From an uncultured bacterium (GTDB lineage Bacteria; Patescibacteriota; Patescibacteriia; Patescibacteriales; UBA12465), in NCBI GenBank assembly GCA_937983635.1, contig CALJZR010000031.1, positions 1 through 18,579 of the forward strand: a stretch of DNA of 18,579 nucleotides, in the 5' to 3' direction. The position numbers and the translations under genes were made by a program. Below, in pieces: positions 1 through 8,146 of the stretch (positions are counted from its first letter, which is position 1; each line of letters opens with the position of its first letter). Under the pieces are notes generated by a model. That model worked only from the letters and a program-made list of their open reading frames with translations, was not told the origin of the DNA and did not search any database.

Positions 1-47
1 ACGAGATCGTGATGTGACTGGAGTTCAGACGTGTGCTCTTCCGATCT
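1..47. other. Illumina TruSeq adapter contamination (P7/index primer)
   Basis: This is synthetic sequence, not genome. Bases 1-7 match the end of the P7 flow-cell primer. Bases 8-13 (CGTGAT) are the reverse complement of the TruSeq index 1 barcode ATCACG. Bases 14-47 match the TruSeq read-2 primer, ending in CTCTTCCGATCT. Genomic sequence starts at about base 48. Translated from the GTG at 14, the adapter gives MTGVQTCALPIF, a peptide often seen as a contaminant on predicted proteins. The contig therefore ends here, and the promoter and any ribosome-binding site of the first gene are lost. Confidence 0.97.
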
Positions 48-49
48 TT

Positions 50-520
50 ATGCTTAGCAAAAAACAATTACCGTTTTTAATTTTAGTGGTTTTAGTGTTG
101 ATTGTGTCCTCTTTTTATGCCGGACGCCTATCAGTCTCCTCTAAAAATCTGCCAAGTAACGGAGCTCAGGGACGAGGGATGATGAATGGCATTACTAGAG
201 GGCAGGGAAATCAAGCCTTGCGCGGTAATATGGTTAATGGGGAAATTATCTCTCAAGACGACAAAAGCCTAACTCTCAAGTTAGCTGATGGCGGCTCCAA
301 ATTGGTTTATTTTTCCGCTTCTACCACGGTCAGTCAAATGACCAGCACCCCGGTTTCTGATTTGAGTGTCGGTCAGACAGTTATGATTAACGGTAGCGCT
401 AATAGTGACGGCAGTATTAGCGCTCAAAGCATCCAGGTGAGAGCGGTGGGCGAGCAATTTCCTGGCCTGGGAGGCAATCCTCCTGCCGGTAATGATGATA
501 ACCAGAATCAGGGGGAGTAG
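50..520 (+). CDS. Membrane-anchored DUF5666-like protein
   Basis: A 156-residue protein of unknown function. Residues 6-25 are a hydrophobic N-terminal signal-anchor, so the rest probably lies outside the cytoplasmic membrane. Residues about 30-55 form a Gly/Asn/Arg-rich linker. Residues about 58-135 resemble the small beta-barrel-like DUF5666 fold (VNGEIISQDDKSLTLKL, then a VGQTVMINGSA segment and a terminal IQVR strand). The C-terminus is a disordered Pro/Gly/Asn/Gln tail. ATG 50 is chosen because the in-frame GTG at 14 lies in adapter sequence and because the signal-anchor begins directly after this Met. A real start further upstream cannot be excluded, since the native 5' sequence is missing. 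It is followed by its own terminator, so it is not part of the next operon. The DUF5666 call rests on motif resemblance only. Confidence 0.75.
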   Translation: MLSKKQLPFLILVVLVLIVSSFYAGRLSVSSKNLPSNGAQGRGMMNGITRGQGNQALRGNMVNGEIISQDDKSLTLKLADGGSKLVYFSASTTVSQMTSTPVSDLSVGQTVMINGSANSDGSISAQSIQVRAVGEQFPGLGGNPPAGNDDNQNQGE

Positions 521-552
521 CTGGTGACTTTGTTTGCTAAAGAGTTAATTAG

Positions 553-590
553 GCGACTCGGACCGAAAATGGCCGGGTCGCTTTTGTCTT
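553..590 (+). terminator. Rho-independent terminator after the DUF5666-like gene
   Basis: A 9-bp stem is formed by GCGACTCGG (553-561) and CCGGGTCGC (573-581), with one G-U pair. The loop is 11 nt and the T-rich tail TTTTGTCTT follows at 582-590. It lies 33 bases after the stop codon and separates this gene from the next operon. Confidence 0.85.
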
Positions 591-596
591 TATTTA

Positions 597-605
597 TGCT
601 ATAAT
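597..605 (+). promoter_or_regulatory. Extended -10 promoter of the tspO-led operon
   Basis: The sequence TGCTATAAT is a perfect extended -10 (TG at 597-598, TATAAT at 600-605). No good -35 box stands upstream, which is usual for extended -10 promoters. The predicted transcription start is near 612, giving a leader of about 17 nt before the ATG at 629 with no Shine-Dalgarno sequence. Confidence 0.75.
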
Positions 606-628
606 AGAAATATAATTTTTTATTTTTT

Positions 629-1105
629 ATGAAGAAAAAAGATTACTTTTTATTAATTATTAGTGTAGCAATCAGTTTGAGTGCTGGCCTAATCGGTTCA
701 ATTTTTACGCTTACTGGACCAGACAGCTGGTACGCCTCTATTAATAAGCCGTTTTTTAACCCCCCTAATTGGCTTTTTGGGCCGGTTTGGACAATTCTCT
801 TTATAATTATGGGGGTTGCTCTTTTTTTGGTCTGGCGGCAGGGATGGCGGCAGGAAGCTGTTCGGAAGGCTTTGAAATTGTTTTTTATCCAATTAGGTTT
901 TAACATCATCTGGTCCTACTTTTTCTTTGCCCTAGAAAATCCTCGTCTCGCTTTTTTAGAGATTATCGCTTTATGGCTAGCAATAGTCGCCACTATCATT
1001 GCTTTTTATGCAGTGGAGCGACGGGCCGCTTGGTTGCTTTGGCCTTATTTGGCCTGGGTTTCTTTTGCGGCTTTTTTAAACTATTCCATTTGGGTTATTA
1101 ATTAA
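629..1105 (+). CDS. tspO: TspO/MBR family protein (tryptophan-rich sensory protein)
   Basis: A 158-residue integral membrane protein with about five transmembrane helices and the aromatic-rich composition of the TspO/peripheral benzodiazepine receptor family. Recognisable family segments are the tract after helix 1 with WYASINKPFFNPPNWLFGPVW (residues about 32-52), an internal NIIWSYFFF segment (about 92-100) and a final AWVSFAAFLNYSIWVIN. The length is normal for the family. TspO proteins bind tetrapyrroles and other lipophilic ligands, but the physiological role varies between bacteria and is not shown here. It is the first gene of a five-gene operon, and the next start lies within 20 bases of its stop. 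The ATG follows a T-rich run with no Shine-Dalgarno sequence. Confidence 0.93.
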   Translation: MKKKDYFLLIISVAISLSAGLIGSIFTLTGPDSWYASINKPFFNPPNWLFGPVWTILFIIMGVALFLVWRQGWRQEAVRKALKLFFIQLGFNIIWSYFFFALENPRLAFLEIIALWLAIVATIIAFYAVERRAAWLLWPYLAWVSFAAFLNYSIWVIN

Positions 1106-1112
1106 TTTCTAT

Positions 1113-1117
1113 GGAGG
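1113..1117 (+). promoter_or_regulatory. Shine-Dalgarno sequence deciding the nucleotidase start
   Basis: GGAGG stands 5 nt before ATG 1123. It is the only strong Shine-Dalgarno sequence found in front of any gene in this window. It lies inside the reading frame opened by the upstream ATG at 1111, so it argues for the shorter start. Confidence 0.5.
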
Positions 1118-1122
1118 CCTTG

Positions 1123-1968
1123 ATGATTACTCGGCGAGAAAATTTTGACCGGCAGCGACAACGCTTAGTCCGGGGAACTTTGTCCAAACTGCAAGTGATT
1201 GCTGATTTTGATCGCACCCTAACCACTAATTTTTATCAAGGCCGGAAATCTTTGTCTCTTTTGGGAGCTCTGCGAGCTAGTAATTTTTTGGGTCTTGACT
1301 ATCAGCGATATTCCCAGGCTCTTTTTGATTATTATAGCCCTTTTGAAAATGATCAAACCCTTTCTAGTGCGGCCCGTAAGTCTTTAATGGCAGAATGGTG
1401 GCAGAAGCAATTTCAATTGTTGATTGATTCTGGTTTAAATAGGGATCATATTAATCAAGTAATTGATAGCCGTTTAGCTAATTTGCGCCCCGGAGTGCCG
1501 GAGTTTATTAAGCTTCTCGCTGAGCATCAAGTGCCTCTGGTAATATTTTCTGCGAGTGGTTTAGGCGAATCGGCGCTCAGGTATTTTTTAGAAAAAGAGA
1601 ATTTATGGTCGGATAACATTTCTCTAATTGCTAATGATTTTATTTGGGATGAGGATGGCAAGGCGCTGGCCGTCAGAACTCCTATTATCCACTCCGGCAA
1701 TAAAGATGAGACAATGTTAGTTGATTTCGGCTGTTTCGAGAGAGTGAAGAATAGGAATAATATTTTGCTCTTAGGCGATTCTTTGGGTGATGCTGGCATG
1801 GCTGCCGGCTTTTCTTATCAAGCCCTCTTAAAAATTGGTTTTTTAAATGATAAGATTCAGGAGTCTTTACCAGCCTATCGCTCTTTGTATGATGCTTTAG
1901 TTTTAAATGATGGTGATTTTGGTTTGCCTTTAGAAATTTTACAAGAAATTATCGATTATGCCGATTGA
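1123..1968 (+). CDS. Pyrimidine 5'-nucleotidase, UMPH-1 type (HAD superfamily)
   Basis: A soluble 281-residue HAD-fold phosphatase resembling cytosolic 5'-nucleotidase III (UMPH-1), which dephosphorylates pyrimidine nucleoside monophosphates such as UMP and CMP. Positions here count from ATG 1123. HAD motif I is ADFDRTLT (Asp28 nucleophile, Asp30 acid/base). Motif II is FSASG, with serines at 143 and 145. The Mg-binding motif is LLLGDSLGD (Asp219, Asp223). The GVPEFIKLL segment and the ending ILKIGFLND-like run also fit UMPH-1. The family is best known in eukaryotes and occurs sporadically in bacteria. ATG 1111 (four residues longer) is the alternative start. The gene overlaps the following Nudix gene by 11 nt, which suggests coupled translation and a joint role in nucleotide turnover. 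Substrate preference is inferred from the family. Confidence 0.85.
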   Translation: MITRRENFDRQRQRLVRGTLSKLQVIADFDRTLTTNFYQGRKSLSLLGALRASNFLGLDYQRYSQALFDYYSPFENDQTLSSAARKSLMAEWWQKQFQLLIDSGLNRDHINQVIDSRLANLRPGVPEFIKLLAEHQVPLVIFSASGLGESALRYFLEKENLWSDNISLIANDFIWDEDGKALAVRTPIIHSGNKDETMLVDFGCFERVKNRNNILLLGDSLGDAGMAAGFSYQALLKIGFLNDKIQESLPAYRSLYDALVLNDGDFGLPLEILQEIIDYAD

Positions 1969-2383
1969 TCATAAAAATTTGCGCGTGCTTGCTTTAGCCT
2001 TGATTAAGCATCAGGACAAATTTTTAGTTTGCCCTGGTTTTGATAAACTCACAAAGCGTCGTCATTATCGCTTATTGGGCGGGGGAATAGAATTTGGTGA
2101 AGATAGCCGCCAGACCCTACGTCGGGAAATTAGGGAAGAGCTCGGTCTGGAAATTTCCGTTAAAAATCTATTGAGCGTAGAAGAAAATCGTTTTGTTTTT
2201 AACGGTTTGCCCACCCACGAAATTATTTTTCTTTATGAGGTTTCTTTTCGTTCGGCTAAAGCCTACCAGCGAGATTTTTTTCCTATTCTCGACTCTCGCC
2301 ATGGTCATCAAGCCGAATGGGTTAGTCTAGCGGATTTACGTAAGCGGCCGGTCTATCCACACTCCGCTCTTAAGTATTTATAG
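1958..2383 (+). CDS. Nudix hydrolase
   Basis: A 141-residue Nudix-fold pyrophosphohydrolase. The full Nudix box is present at residues 42-64: Gly42, Glu48 and the helix RREIREELGLE with REIREELGL at 56-64, which supplies the divalent-metal-binding glutamates. Such enzymes cleave nucleoside diphosphates linked to another group X (NTPs, nucleotide sugars, ADP-ribose, damaged nucleotides). The substrate cannot be told from sequence alone. The N-terminal VLALALIKHQDKFLVCPG strand pair and the later HQAEWVSLADL segment are typical of the fold. The start lies 11 nt inside the nucleotidase gene, with no independent ribosome-binding site visible, so translation is probably coupled. Nine bases separate its stop from the next gene. 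Confidence 0.92.
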   Translation: MPIDHKNLRVLALALIKHQDKFLVCPGFDKLTKRRHYRLLGGGIEFGEDSRQTLRREIREELGLEISVKNLLSVEENRFVFNGLPTHEIIFLYEVSFRSAKAYQRDFFPILDSRHGHQAEWVSLADLRKRPVYPHSALKYL

Positions 2384-2392
2384 AATTTATTT

Positions 2393-4495
2393 ATGACTGA
2401 TTTAAAATATTTATTTTCTCCTCGTCGGATTGCCGTTGTCGGTGTCTCTAGTAAGGCCGGCGGCGTCGGCCGGGCGGTTTTGGATAATATTATCAACTCT
2501 GGTTTTAAAGGAGATATTTTTCCGGTTAATCCCAAGGCGGAAAAAATTTCGGGTTTGCATTGTTATCCGCAGTTAGCAGCGATTAAAAAGAAAATAGATT
2601 TAGTTATTATTATTATTCCGGCAGCGGCGGTACCAGCAGTATTAGAAGAGGCGGGTTCTTTAGGTGTTCCGGCTGCCATTATTATTTCTGCCGGCTTTAA
2701 AGAAGCGGGTCGCGGTGATTTAGAGGTAGCTGTAAAAACTATTGCCCGCCGCTATCAGATGGCAGTCCTGGGGCCTAATTGTCTGGGCTTAATTAATCCT
2801 CGCTTAAATCTGAACGCTACTTTCACCGATATTTTGCCAGCTCCGGGTAATATCGCTTTTTTTTCCCAAAGCGGTGCTCTCGGTACAGCGGTGTTAGATT
2901 ACGCTCGCGATCTCAATCTTGGTTTTTCTGTTTTTACCAGTGTCGGCAATAAAGCGGTTTTAGATGAAGCTGATTTTTTAAATTACATTCAAACAGATAA
3001 GCAAACACGAGTGCTTGGTATCTATGCCGAAGATTTGCGCCGTTCGGAAAAGTTGGCAGCGGCCATAAAATTATTAGCTAAGAGTGCAAAACCAGTAGTA
3101 GTTTTGAAATCTGGACGGACTAGAGCCGGGGCTAATGCCAGCGCTTCTCATACCGGGGCGATTGCTGGTGATGATAAAATTTATGAAGCTTTTTTAAGGG
3201 ATGCTGGTGCAATCAGGGCACGGAGTATTTCTGAGTTTTTTGATTATTTACAAATTTTTAGCCGCAATAACTTGAAAAAGGTAAATAATTTAGCAATAAT
3301 TACTAATGCTGGTGGCCCGGGGGTGTTGGCGGTTGACGCTGCTTTAGAAAATAATTTAGCCTTAGCTAGTCTAAGTGCCGACAGTCAGCGTTCTTTAGAA
3401 AAGATTTTACCAGCGGCTGCCTCTTGGCGTAATCCCATTGATATTTTAGGCGATGCTTTAGCGGTAAGATATGCTCAGGTTTTAGATATTGTGGCGGCTG
3501 ATAAGGGTGTGGATTCTATCTTAGTCTTAGCAACGGTGCAGACGATGACCGACCTAGACAATTTAACCCTAGCTTTAGTTGCTTGGCGGCGGCGTTACAG
3601 CCAGCCTTTGGCTGTTTGTTTGTTGGGGGCGGAGTCAGTGCAAAAAGCAACAAGAAGTTTGCAGCAGGCGGGAATTGCTGTATTTTCCTATCCGGAAGAT
3701 GCCGCCCGTTCTTTAGCGGCTTTATCTAGATTTTCCCAGCCTCCTCGATCGGAGTTTAAACTTAAAACCAAGAAGCCGTTAATTTCTAAAAAGGCAAGAG
3801 AAGAGGTGACTAAAATTTTTGATCAGGCCCGAGTTCTTAAGATTGCGCACTTACCCGAATTTTTAAGTTTACCAGTATTGAAAGCCTATTCTTTGCCGGT
3901 TGCCGATTTCTTTTTGATTAAAAATGAGCAAGACGCTAAAATAGCCAAAAAGCGCTTTTCTGTGCCGCTGGCTCTAAAAATTGCTTCCCTCGACATTTTG
4001 CATAAGAGTGATGTCCAGGGAATTATTTTAAATGTTCGGCCCAAGGATATCTCTCAGGCTTATTCTCAGCTGCTAGCAAGAGTGAAAAAAAATTGTCCTC
4101 AGGCTAGAATTGATGGAGTTTTAGTAATGCCGATGGCAGCCGCAGGGATTACAGAATTGATTATTGGCGGCTTGAGGGATATTAATCTTGGGCCAGCTTT
4201 AATGCTGGGCTGGGGAGGGGTCTATGCCGAAACTTTAGGCGATGTGGCTTTCAGTCTTTCCCCGATTACTAAAGAAAAGGTGGGGCGAATGCTTTCTTCT
4301 TTACAGGTTAAGGCGGTGTTGCTGGGCGCCCGTGGGGGCAAAAAAGCGGACTTAGATGCTTTAATCGATATTCTTTTCAGGCTTGATGCTTTATTGCGGG
4401 ATTTTCCGGAAATAAAAGAATTAGACTTAAATCCGGTTTTAGCTAGAGAGCAGGGCGCCTTAATTTTAGATGCTCGCCTCAGTTTATTTAATTAA
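2393..4495 (+). CDS. ADP-forming acyl-CoA (acetate-CoA) synthetase, fused alpha-beta
   Basis: A 700-residue cytosolic enzyme of the NDP-forming acyl-CoA synthetase family, which makes ATP from ADP, phosphate and acyl-CoA (acetyl-CoA to acetate) and so conserves energy in fermentation. Domain order: CoA-binding Rossmann domain (about 1-125, with RRIAVVGVSS), succinyl-CoA-ligase-like domains (about 145-290 and 295-450), and a C-terminal ATP-grasp domain (about 475-700). The phosphohistidine is His253 in ASHTGAIAGDD. The second His of the ATP-grasp part is His537 in LHKSD. Both catalytic histidines being present argues for a true synthetase rather than a purely regulatory relative. No GNAT acetyltransferase domain is fused, unlike Pat/YfiQ proteins. 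It is the fourth gene of the operon, 9 bp after the Nudix gene. Confidence 0.9.
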   Translation: MTDLKYLFSPRRIAVVGVSSKAGGVGRAVLDNIINSGFKGDIFPVNPKAEKISGLHCYPQLAAIKKKIDLVIIIIPAAAVPAVLEEAGSLGVPAAIIISAGFKEAGRGDLEVAVKTIARRYQMAVLGPNCLGLINPRLNLNATFTDILPAPGNIAFFSQSGALGTAVLDYARDLNLGFSVFTSVGNKAVLDEADFLNYIQTDKQTRVLGIYAEDLRRSEKLAAAIKLLAKSAKPVVVLKSGRTRAGANASASHTGAIAGDDKIYEAFLRDAGAIRARSISEFFDYLQIFSRNNLKKVNNLAIITNAGGPGVLAVDAALENNLALASLSADSQRSLEKILPAAASWRNPIDILGDALAVRYAQVLDIVAADKGVDSILVLATVQTMTDLDNLTLALVAWRRRYSQPLAVCLLGAESVQKATRSLQQAGIAVFSYPEDAARSLAALSRFSQPPRSEFKLKTKKPLISKKAREEVTKIFDQARVLKIAHLPEFLSLPVLKAYSLPVADFFLIKNEQDAKIAKKRFSVPLALKIASLDILHKSDVQGIILNVRPKDISQAYSQLLARVKKNCPQARIDGVLVMPMAAAGITELIIGGLRDINLGPALMLGWGGVYAETLGDVAFSLSPITKEKVGRMLSSLQVKAVLLGARGGKKADLDALIDILFRLDALLRDFPEIKELDLNPVLAREQGALILDARLSLFN

Positions 4496-4509
4496 ATTTT
4501 TAAATATAT

Positions 4510-5289
4510 ATGCACATGTCTTTGTTGTGGTTTTTACCCGCTTTTGTCTTTATTTATATGAGCGCTTGGTTTGGCTTATCCTTATGGCTTAAGCGTAAAG
4601 ATGTAATTGATATTGCCTGGGGCGCTGGCTTTATTTTTTTGGCTTGGGCTTCTTTAAGTTTTCGGGAATTGCCTCTTGATGAGAGAGCCTATTGGATTCT
4701 TTTTTTAGTTAGCATCTGGGGGATGCGTCTTTCTTTCCATACCGTTAGAAGAAATCTAAGCAAGGAAGAGGACTGGCGTTACCATGATTGGCATGACGGC
4801 ACTGGCTGTAAGCGCGCCGTCTGTTCTTTTTTTCAGATTTTTATGTTTCAGGGAGCTTTAATGATGATTATTAGCCTGCCTGCTGTCTATAGTTTGCGCT
4901 TAATTTCTTTGCCATTATTTTCAGTAAATTATCCTGGTTTGGTATTAATGCTTTTTGGTTTATTTTTAGAGATTGTAGCCGATCAGCAGCGTTATAATTT
5001 TTTAAAGAAGCCTATAAACAAAGGAAAGTTAATTACTTCCGGGCTTTGGCGCTATAGTCGCCATCCCAATTATTTCGGCGAAATTTTATTTTGGTGGGGT
5101 TTGTATTTATTAGTATTGGGCGCGCCCAAGTCTTGGATGTTAATTATTTCTCCCCTGACCATCACTTATATCTTGCTGTTTGTCTCGGGCCTACCCATGG
5201 AAAAGCGTTATCATGGTCGCCCCGATTTTGAAGAGTATCGACATCGTACTAGTGCCTTAATCCCGTGGTTGCCTAAAAAAGCCCGCTAA
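4510..5289 (+). CDS. DUF1295 / steroid 5-alpha-reductase-like membrane protein
   Basis: A 259-residue protein with about six or seven transmembrane helices, matching the DUF1295 family. These proteins are related to the isoprenylcysteine methyltransferase and steroid 5-alpha-reductase fold. The family signature is near the C-terminus: LITSGLWRYSRHPNYFGE at about residues 174-191, followed by a hydrophobic helix and a basic tail with PMEKRYHGRPDFEEYRHR. Another typical element is VIDIAWGAGF at about 33-41. The family may reduce or methylate lipophilic substrates using a nucleotide cofactor, but no specific reaction can be assigned. ATG 4516 is an alternative start two codons in. It is the last gene of the operon, and its stop codon forms the loop of the terminator hairpin. 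Confidence 0.88.
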   Translation: MHMSLLWFLPAFVFIYMSAWFGLSLWLKRKDVIDIAWGAGFIFLAWASLSFRELPLDERAYWILFLVSIWGMRLSFHTVRRNLSKEEDWRYHDWHDGTGCKRAVCSFFQIFMFQGALMMIISLPAVYSLRLISLPLFSVNYPGLVLMLFGLFLEIVADQQRYNFLKKPINKGKLITSGLWRYSRHPNYFGEILFWWGLYLLVLGAPKSWMLIISPLTITYILLFVSGLPMEKRYHGRPDFEEYRHRTSALIPWLPKKAR

Positions 5290-5300
5290 TGCGGGCTTTT
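5275..5300. terminator. Bidirectional terminator between convergent operons
   Basis: The stem GCCCGC (5281-5286) / GCGGGC (5291-5296) is extended by A/T pairs. The loop is TAAT. TTTT follows on the plus strand, and six A's at 5275-5280 become a U-run on the minus strand. It ends the DUF1295 operon and serves as the strong terminator for the minus-strand copper operon. The plus-strand stop codon TAA (5287-5289) is inside the loop. Confidence 0.9.
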
Positions 5301-5310
5301 AGTTTCTTTA

Positions 5311-5340
5311 AAGCTTGGCTGGTCGCCAGGCTTTTATATT
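5311..5340. terminator. Second hairpin between the convergent operons
   Basis: The stem AAGCTTGGC (5311-5319) / GCCAGGCTT (5325-5333) has one G-U pair and a 5-nt loop. On the plus strand a T-rich run follows. It works best as a back-up plus-strand terminator. The copA stop codon begins right at its edge. Confidence 0.65.
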
Positions 5341-7562
5341 TTTTTAGCCTTAAGTCGCAGGGAATTAAGGACAACGGAAACGCTGCTAAAAGCCATGGCG
5401 GCCCCGGCAAAAGCTGGGTCGAGCTTCAGTCCGAATAAGGGGTAGAAGAGGCCGGCGGCCAGGGGAATACCGATAAGATTATAAATGGAAGCCCAAAATA
5501 GATTTTCTTTGACAGTGCGGAAGGTGAGGCGAGACAGTTTAAAGGCAGAATTAGCTTTTTCGAGGTTGCCGCCTAAGATAGTAATACCTGCCGTATTAAT
5601 AGCGACATCGGTGCCGGTGGACATGGCAATGCCGCTATCAGCCTGGGCTAAAGCGGGGGCGTCATTGATGCCATCGCCCAACATCGCTACTTTATGTCCT
5701 TGGGCTTGCAGTTTTTTTATTAATTGAACTTTATCTTCGGGAAGAGTATTGGCGTGGACTTCTTTAATGCCGGCGCTAGCGGCAATTTTAGCCGCTGCAT
5801 CCGCCCGATCACCGGTGACCATCATAATCCTCAGGCCTCTTTTTTGCCAAGTTTTAATAGCCTTTGCTGCCTCTCCTTTGATTTCATCGCTGCAGGCAAT
5901 TTGGCCAATCAAATTTCCATTTCTTCTAATATCTATTACCGTGTCACCTTCATCGCTTCGGGCTTGGAACCAATCTCCGGCTTCATCTAGGCTTTTGTGT
6001 AAAGAAAATTCCTGACCGGCAATGAGGCCGCTGACGCCGTGCCCGCTGTAAGCTTGGAAATTTTCAACCTTATATTTTTGATAATCTAAATTCTGATCTT
6101 GAGCGGCTTTGACAATCGCTTGGGCTAAAGGATGCTCTGAGAGTTTTTCGATAGAGGCAGCTAAGCGGAGCAGCTCATCGTTATTTAATTCTGAATCAAG
6201 TGTTTGCAGACCGCTAACTTTTATTTTACCAGAGGTGATGGTGCCGGTTTTGTCTAAAACTAAGACGTCTATCTGCCGGAGCTTTTCTAAGGCTTCAGCG
6301 TTTTTTATTAAAATGCCTTGTTTAGCTCCGCGGCCGATGGCTACCATTAAAGCGGTGGGAGTGGCCAGACCTAGAGCGCAGGGGCAGGCGATAACGAGGA
6401 CGCCTACCAGGGCAGAAATAGCGCCGCTAAGAGCTTGGCTGAAGCCGAGAGTGGGTGCGCCTCCAATTAGCCAGGCGCTAAAAGCGAAGAGAGCGATTGC
6501 TAGAACAATAGGTACGAAGATGCCGGCGATTTTGTCACTTAAATTTTGAATGGGGGCGCGGCTATTTTGGGCACTTTGGACTAATTTGATAATTCTTGCC
6601 AAGACGGTGTCCGTACCTATTTTCTCCGCTTTTATTACCAGTGAGCCTTGGCGGTTAATGGTGCCGCCGACAACTTGATCGCCAGTTTTTTTATCTACCG
6701 GCAGAGCTTCGCCGCTAATCATGCTTTCATCGACACTGGAATCTCCTTCCATCACCATGCCGTCTACTGGTATTTTCATGCCTGGCTTAACTAAAAGTCT
6801 GTCATCAATTTTAATGTCTTCAGCTGCTATTTCCATTTCTCCTTCTCTTGTTTGGAGATAGGCGCGTTCGGCTTGCAGGGAAAGTAAGGATTTAATAGCG
6901 GCCCCGCTTTTTTGTTTGGCATTTTTTTCTAAGTATTTACCTAATAAAACAAAACCGATAACGACGATGGTGGCGTCAAAATAGTAGTGGGGCGCAAGAT
7001 TAAAGCGATTAATGATTTCTGGAAAAAGGAAGATGCTGAGACTGTAGAAATAGGCGGTGGCCGTTCCTAAGCCGATGAGGGTATCCATATTAGCCACGCC
7101 GAAACGAGCGAAGCGGCCTAAGGCGTTTAAGAAGCGGCGTCCCGGTCCGAACATAATAACGCTGGCACTAAGAAGAAGAAATATTTCCATTATCCTCATT
7201 GGTATCGGGTTCAAAGGCAGCCAGTTGATGTTAGCAGCGGCTAAATCATAAATCATGCTGAAAAAAACAAAGAGAGCAATTGGGACGGCTAAGAAGAACT
7301 CTTCTTTTTCGCGGGTTTCTTCTCGATTAAGATTATTATCCTCTATCGTTTCAGTATTTTTAAGGGCATAGCCAATTTTTTTTAGTTCCTTATTAATTAG
7401 TGGCAAGGAAGTTTGTTGTTCGTTAAAATCTATTTGCGCCTCTTCGCTCGCATAATTTACTTCTATTGAATTTATTCCCGGCAGCTTTTCCAGACGACTT
7501 TTGATAATCTGCGCGCAACTAGCGCAATGCATGCCTTGGACCGGATAGCTTTGCTTGTCCAT
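5334..7562 (-). CDS. copA: Cu(I)-exporting P1B-1-type ATPase CopA
   Basis: A 742-residue membrane pump that exports cytosolic Cu(I) using ATP. One N-terminal heavy-metal-associated domain (residues 1-68) carries GMHCASC (Cys13, Cys16). Transmembrane helices follow, then the actuator domain with SGE (283-285), and the intramembrane CPC (393-395). The cytosolic catalytic domain shows DKTGT (Asp437 phosphorylated), HP (477-478), TGD (583-585) and GDGINDAP (629-636). The last helices hold YN (694-695) and M723xxSS727. The CPC, YN and MxxSS set is the signature of Cu(I) transporters rather than Zn/Cd ones. Length and architecture are complete. It is the last gene of the CsoR-controlled operon, 4 nt after the DUF305 gene, with no Shine-Dalgarno sequence and no separate promoter seen. 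Confidence 0.96.
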   Translation of the reverse strand: MDKQSYPVQGMHCASCAQIIKSRLEKLPGINSIEVNYASEEAQIDFNEQQTSLPLINKELKKIGYALKNTETIEDNNLNREETREKEEFFLAVPIALFVFFSMIYDLAAANINWLPLNPIPMRIMEIFLLLSASVIMFGPGRRFLNALGRFARFGVANMDTLIGLGTATAYFYSLSIFLFPEIINRFNLAPHYYFDATIVVIGFVLLGKYLEKNAKQKSGAAIKSLLSLQAERAYLQTREGEMEIAAEDIKIDDRLLVKPGMKIPVDGMVMEGDSSVDESMISGEALPVDKKTGDQVVGGTINRQGSLVIKAEKIGTDTVLARIIKLVQSAQNSRAPIQNLSDKIAGIFVPIVLAIALFAFSAWLIGGAPTLGFSQALSGAISALVGVLVIACPCALGLATPTALMVAIGRGAKQGILIKNAEALEKLRQIDVLVLDKTGTITSGKIKVSGLQTLDSELNNDELLRLAASIEKLSEHPLAQAIVKAAQDQNLDYQKYKVENFQAYSGHGVSGLIAGQEFSLHKSLDEAGDWFQARSDEGDTVIDIRRNGNLIGQIACSDEIKGEAAKAIKTWQKRGLRIMMVTGDRADAAAKIAASAGIKEVHANTLPEDKVQLIKKLQAQGHKVAMLGDGINDAPALAQADSGIAMSTGTDVAINTAGITILGGNLEKANSAFKLSRLTFRTVKENLFWASIYNLIGIPLAAGLFYPLFGLKLDPAFAGAAMAFSSVSVVLNSLRLKAKKI

Positions 7563-7566
7563 ATAT

Positions 7567-8130
7567 TTAAAGTTTATACCAATCTTGGCGCCATGTTTTT
7601 AAATTTTCTAAGCCGGTTCTTAAAAATTCGGTGACGGCGTCAGCATTGTCTAAAACCGCCGCGCGGCTTGATTTCGTTTTAATTTCCGCGGTCATTTTTA
7701 GTCCCGCCTCATGATGAGCAATGAGGGCATTTAAAAAGCGTAAGTCAAAATTATTATCGCTTACTCCTAAATTCACTCTCGTCGGGCGAGGGGCGGGGCG
7801 CCCATCTCGGTACCAGTCTCTTTTTTGAGCATATAGTTCCGCAATCGCGATGGGTTCATTGGTTAATATTTCTTTAGCCAAGAGTTTTATTTCTTCTCTT
7901 TGGCTTTTTTCAAGCGCCTGCTCGGCTAAAAACATCGCTCCCTGGTGGTGGCTAATCATAGCATCAAGGTAGCGGCGATCGAGAAAGAAGTCAGCCTCTC
8001 CTAAATCCATATTTTCTTTTGAGAACATGGTCGCCCGATAGTCGGGAGTGAAGGCATAGCCGATGCCGACGCCGAGCATGAGCATAATTGCCGCCAGACT
8101 AAGGCTGAGGGCTATAGATATTTTTTTCAT
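7567..8130 (-). CDS. DUF305 protein, membrane-anchored, probable copper binding
   Basis: A 187-residue protein of the DUF305 family, a ferritin-like helical fold. Residues 5-27 are a hydrophobic signal-anchor, so the rest should be extracytoplasmic. The two family half-repeats are visible: [16 protein letters not shown] (His61, His62, Met66) and [15 protein letters not shown] (His139, His140, Met146). Such His/Met pairs fit metal coordination, and DUF305 members such as cyanobacterial CopM are known copper binders. Position supports the same role: it sits between the cupredoxin fusion gene and copA in a copper operon. It could bind exported copper at the cell surface; that step is inferred. 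No lipobox is present, so the N-terminus probably remains as an anchor. Confidence 0.88.
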   Translation of the reverse strand: MKKISIALSLSLAAIMLMLGVGIGYAFTPDYRATMFSKENMDLGEADFFLDRRYLDAMISHHQGAMFLAEQALEKSQREEIKLLAKEILTNEPIAIAELYAQKRDWYRDGRPAPRPTRVNLGVSDNNFDLRFLNALIAHHEAGLKMTAEIKTKSSRAAVLDNADAVTEFLRTGLENLKTWRQDWYKL

Positions 8131-8146
8131 ATTTTTTAATTATTAT

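Noticed and set aside
14..49. In-frame GTG start for the first gene
   Set aside because: It lies within Illumina adapter sequence and encodes the known artefact MTGVQTCALPIF.
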